Shown piece after piece: positions 60,482 to 64,000 of a DNA stretch of 64,000 nucleotides; the first letter of the stretch is position 1; every line of letters starts with the position of its first letter. Source of the DNA: Polyangia bacterium. GTDB lineage: Bacteria; Myxococcota_A; Polyangia; Nannocystales; Nannocystaceae. The notes under the pieces were generated by a model. That model made no database searches, was not told where the DNA came from, and worked only from the letters and a program-made list of their open reading frames with translations. The stretch covers positions 1 through 64,000 of the forward strand of contig JAUHWG010000041.1 of NCBI GenBank assembly GCA_030424595.1, in the 5' to 3' direction. The translations under genes and the position numbers were made by a program.

Positions 60482-61126
60482 ATGCGACGCAGCCTCCGAC
60501 ACCACCAGTCCCGTCGACCCCCTCGACTCCCCGCCGCCCTCCTCCTCTCACTCTCCCTCGCCGTCACCTCCGCCTGCGACGGTCCGGACGGGGCGACGAG
60601 CGAGAGCGAGTCGGGCTCGACGTCGGCCGCTCAGCTCGGCCCGGGCGAAGGCGACCGCGAGGTCCAGTGGCGCTCGCTCACCCCCGCTGAGGAGTGGGCC
60701 CCCACCCCGTACGCCGACGATCTGTGGGCCCTTGAGCGGCCGACGGAGATCGAGTGCGCGCCCCAGAATGGTTGGACGATCGAGGCCGGCGGCGTCGAGG
60801 TCGACACCGGCGCCTGCGACTACCTCTCCCTCTCGCAGCCCCTCTCGCGGCCGATCGAGGCCGGGGCTCCGCTGCGCCTCACCCTCTGGTGGCAAAACCT
60901 GATCGCCGCCGCGCCGAGCGAGGGACACCTCGCGGTGGTCCTCGACGGACATCTTCTCTGGGAGGAGCGGGTGACGATCCCCGGACCGGCGGACGCCCGC
61001 GACCTCGAGCTCGTCGCGCCGAAAAGCGCCGCCGAAGGCTCGCTTATCACCCTCCACCTCCACAACCACGGCGCCAACACCTGGCGCTTTCAGGGGCTCT
61101 ACGCCGCATCCGAGGCCGCGAGCTAG
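60482..61126 (+). CDS. Lipoprotein of unknown function, likely partner of the copper monooxygenase
   Basis: ATG 60482 gives 214 residues with a signal ending in lipobox AVTSAC. A Ser/Glu-rich linker leads to a beta-rich domain: LERPTEIECAPQNGWTIEAG, VDTGACDYLSLSQPLS, LRLTLWWQNLIAAAPSEGHL, and LHLHNHGANTWRFQGLY. The two Cys could form a disulfide. The DNGWTIE...LHNHGANTW pattern looks like a jelly-roll carbohydrate- or metal-binding domain, but no family can be named. Only 60 bases separate it from the cytochrome c-monooxygenase lipoprotein gene, so co-function is likely. Confidence 0.7.
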   Translation: MRRSLRHHQSRRPPRLPAALLLSLSLAVTSACDGPDGATSESESGSTSAAQLGPGEGDREVQWRSLTPAEEWAPTPYADDLWALERPTEIECAPQNGWTIEAGGVEVDTGACDYLSLSQPLSRPIEAGAPLRLTLWWQNLIAAAPSEGHLAVVLDGHLLWEERVTIPGPADARDLELVAPKSAAEGSLITLHLHNHGANTWRFQGLYAASEAAS

Positions 61127-61186
61127 ATCGCCGACTCCGACTCCCCACGCCCGACACCATCCGCCCGAAACCTTCGCGAGCACACC

Positions 61187-62638
61187 ATGAGCCGTATCCC
61201 CCTAAACTCCGCCATACCGAACTCAACCACGCCGTTGTCCGCCCTCTCGGCCCTCGCGCTCATCGCCAGCCTCGGCTCCGCCTGCGGCGACGATGCATCG
61301 GCGACGAACACCGAGGGTGCGAGCACCGACACCGATAGCGCGAGCACCGACACCGACGCCAACACCACGGGCGAGACGGAGACCGACACCGGGATCGCCG
61401 ACGGTCCGACCTTTTGGGACGACGTCGCGCCGATCTACTTCGAGCGCTGCGTCTCCTGTCACAAGCCCGGCGGAGTCGGACCCTTCGCGCTCGACACCTA
61501 CGGGGCCGCGCAGACCTGGGGCCCCGCCTCGGCCGCCGCGACCGCTGCTCGGACGATGCCGCCGTGGTTGGTCCGCGACGACGGCACCTGCGGCACCTTC
61601 CACGACTCGCAGGCCCTCCAAGACGAGGAGATCGCGACGATCCAGGCCTGGGTCCAGCTCGGCATGCCCGAGGGCAGCCCCCGCAGCGACCTCCACCCCC
61701 CTGAGGAGGAGGGCCTCGGCGATGGGTTGAGCCTCAAGACGCCGACCTTCGTCCCCGAGATCCAAGGGGGACCGCTCTCCGAATTTGACGAGTATCGCTG
61801 CTTTCTCGTCGATCCCGGCCTCGACGCCGACGCCTTCCTCACCGCCTACGAGGTCATCCCCGGCACCCCGGAGATCGTCCACCACGCCCTGGCGATGCCG
61901 GTCGATCCCTACCTCGACGTCGGCGGCGGCGTGACCAACCTCGACGTCATCGAGGCGCTCGAGGCCGAGTCGCCGGACCGCGACGGTTGGCCCTGCTTCG
62001 GCGCCGCGGGGGACGGCGTCGAGATCAACAACATGCCCGTGGTCTGGGCCCCGGGACAGGGTGTCGTCCACTACCCCGAGGGCACCGGCAACCGCGTCTA
62101 CGCCGACGATCTGATGGTGATCCAGATCCACTACAACCTCGACCGCCCGGAGCTCATCGGCCTCAGCGACTCCACCGAGGTCCGGATCGAGCTCCGCGAC
62201 GACGTCGAGCTCGAGGGGCTCTACCTCGCGCTCGACCCCTTCCTCGACACTCTCTTCGACGACGAGCCGGCCGCCCTCGCCGCGGGACAAGCGAAGGTCA
62301 GCTACACCTGGGAGGAGCCGATCGGCGACTGGGCCCAGTACTTCGGCTGGCCGTCGATGACGATCCACGGGATCTTCCCCCACATGCACGAGTACGGCCA
62401 GACCCTCACCGTCGAGGTCGATCCTGACGGCGAGGGCTACGAGTGCGCCGCCGACGTCCCGCGCTGGGACTTCAACTGGCAACACCTCTACTTCCTCGAC
62501 AAGCCGGTCACGCTCGACGGCGACGGCGGCGTACGGGTCACCTGCGGCTACAACACGGAGGCCGCCGAGGAGCCGGTCCTCCCCGGCTGGGGCACCGGCA
62601 ATGAGATGTGCTTCGTCGGCCTCTTCGTCACGCCATGA
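61187..62638 (+). CDS. Lipoprotein fusing a cytochrome c motif to a PHM/DBM-type dicopper monooxygenase
   Basis: The 483-residue lipoprotein has a signal ending in GSAC (Cys33) and an acidic Thr/Asp linker. A haem-c motif CVSCH (88-92) follows, with a possible axial Met in RTMPPW (~124). Residues ~190-480 match a copper type II ascorbate-dependent monooxygenase: HH at 232-233 (IVHHALAMP), His315 (VIQIHYN), HMH at 399-401 (FPHMHEYGQT), and Met474 (GNEMCFVG). These are the six copper ligands of the PHM CuH and CuM sites. It should hydroxylate a substrate at the cell surface, with the cytochrome domain possibly replacing ascorbate as electron donor (inference). Confidence 0.85.
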   Translation: MSRIPLNSAIPNSTTPLSALSALALIASLGSACGDDASATNTEGASTDTDSASTDTDANTTGETETDTGIADGPTFWDDVAPIYFERCVSCHKPGGVGPFALDTYGAAQTWGPASAAATAARTMPPWLVRDDGTCGTFHDSQALQDEEIATIQAWVQLGMPEGSPRSDLHPPEEEGLGDGLSLKTPTFVPEIQGGPLSEFDEYRCFLVDPGLDADAFLTAYEVIPGTPEIVHHALAMPVDPYLDVGGGVTNLDVIEALEAESPDRDGWPCFGAAGDGVEINNMPVVWAPGQGVVHYPEGTGNRVYADDLMVIQIHYNLDRPELIGLSDSTEVRIELRDDVELEGLYLALDPFLDTLFDDEPAALAAGQAKVSYTWEEPIGDWAQYFGWPSMTIHGIFPHMHEYGQTLTVEVDPDGEGYECAADVPRWDFNWQHLYFLDKPVTLDGDGGVRVTCGYNTEAAEEPVLPGWGTGNEMCFVGLFVTP

Positions 62639-62712
62639 GGCCTACGGACGCGTCGGAGCGCTCGAGCACGCGCCCCGCCCGTAGCGACGCCCCTCCCCAG
62701 GGGCACCACCAG

Positions 62713-62744
62713 GACGCCGCTGTACACCCCCGTACTGCGGCGTC
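62713..62744 (+). terminator. Strong hairpin after the copper monooxygenase gene
   Basis: GACGCCGC-T-GTAC pairs with GTAC-T-GCGGCGTC around a six-base loop of A and C residues: twelve paired bases with one T-T mismatch. It begins 75 bases after the stop and is followed by TTCCCGTT, only weakly T-rich. Probably a transcript end. Confidence 0.5.
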
Positions 62745-62836
62745 TTCCCGTTGGAGCGGAGCGCACGCTCGACGACACCACAGGAGCACAGCCCCGGGGG
62801 AGGCTTCACCGCGAGCTCGCCGAAGCGACCCAACGG

Positions 62837-62893
62837 GCGCGGGGGCGCGACCCGACGAGCGCGGGGGCGCGACCCGACGAGCGCGGGGGCGCG
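62837..62893. repeat. 22-bp GC tandem repeat, about 2.6 copies
   Basis: GCGCGGGGGC followed by GCGACCCGACGA repeats from 62837 and 62859, with a partial from 62881. It occupies the gap (62639-62967) before the Cys-rich lipoprotein gene, where no other gene is visible. Confidence 0.8.
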
Positions 62894-62967
62894 CAGAGAC
62901 GACAAAGATCCGAAATCTCGATCTCGAGGTGACAGCCCAGCCGAGCCCCGGTGTTGAACCAAGTGAG

Positions 62968-63840
<873 letters not shown>

Positions 63841-64000
63841 TCAGCGCGCCCACAGTCTGGCAACACCAACATCACATCTCGTCGACGTCGTTCTCCTGGA
63901 GGAGGGCGGCGTCGACGTGATCATCGCCCCGAAGCCTCGACCAAGCCCGTGCGGCCCTGGGGGAGCGCAGCTGCGACCTCGGAGGCTCCGTTCTCCGCAG

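Overview
This is a high-GC bacterial chromosome segment. It most likely comes from a myxobacterium of the Nannocystaceae type (Myxococcota). That placement is an inference from gene content: many Cys-rich DUF4215-type and von Willebrand A lipoproteins, a gliding-motility-like AgmX/PglI plus ExbB/ExbD cluster, a two-part outer-membrane polysaccharide exporter, a caspase-like protease and a GC-rich repeat landscape. About 55 genes fit tightly, and many adjacent pairs are joined by 4-base ATGA stop/start overlaps.

Layout. 1-5.4 kb: a decayed integrated element next to a tRNA-Arg(CCG) gene. It holds the tail of an IS256-type transposase, two tyrosine-recombinase remnants, two paralogous DUF4215/DUF1554-like lipoproteins and an HNH nuclease. 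5.6-14.5 kb (minus): seven overlapping genes that look like one biosynthetic operon, in transcription order MDR dehydrogenase, asparagine-synthetase-like amidotransferase, NRPS-like adenylation-carrier-reductase protein, a 43-codon ORF, NadR, methyltransferase and a PhyH-type oxygenase. This is the best candidate in the window for an undescribed pathway. 15.5-20.4 kb (minus): an outer-membrane beta-barrel with a short OPX lipoprotein, then hisB, pccB and a TPR lipoprotein.

20.8-34.4 kb (minus): an envelope machine of ten genes, with ExbB, two ExbD proteins, an AgmX/PglI C-terminal-domain protein, three TPR or coiled-coil proteins and small secreted proteins. It resembles a Glt/Agl-like gliding or envelope motor. 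34.8-36.9 kb: rplU-rpmA-obg, with a large acidic insertion inside the Obg domain. 37.5-51.2 kb: mostly envelope and metabolic single genes: a lytic transglycosylase, two VWA lipoproteins, an HX5D acyltransferase, an acyl-CoA dehydrogenase, a transglutaminase-like membrane protein, a thioredoxin-like lipoprotein, a ureohydrolase, an OmpA-like lipoprotein and a cardiolipin synthase. 51.3-53.7 kb: a LysR regulator facing a pirin and a nitroreductase. 53.7-56.0 kb (minus): TusA, DsrE2 and a histidine kinase in one operon.

56.5-60.1 kb (plus): a sigma factor, a membrane DUF4384 protein and a secreted caspase-like protein ending in an LA_2272-like surface-repeat domain, all translationally coupled. 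60.5-63.8 kb (plus): a lipoprotein, a lipoprotein combining a cytochrome c motif with a PHM-type dicopper monooxygenase domain, and a Cys-rich lipoprotein with Asp/Gly/Ser/Thr repeats. Short GC-rich tandem repeats recur between genes, three times in gaps between convergent genes. I saw no rRNA, CRISPR array or replication origin. All calls rest on reading the sequence; no database search was run.
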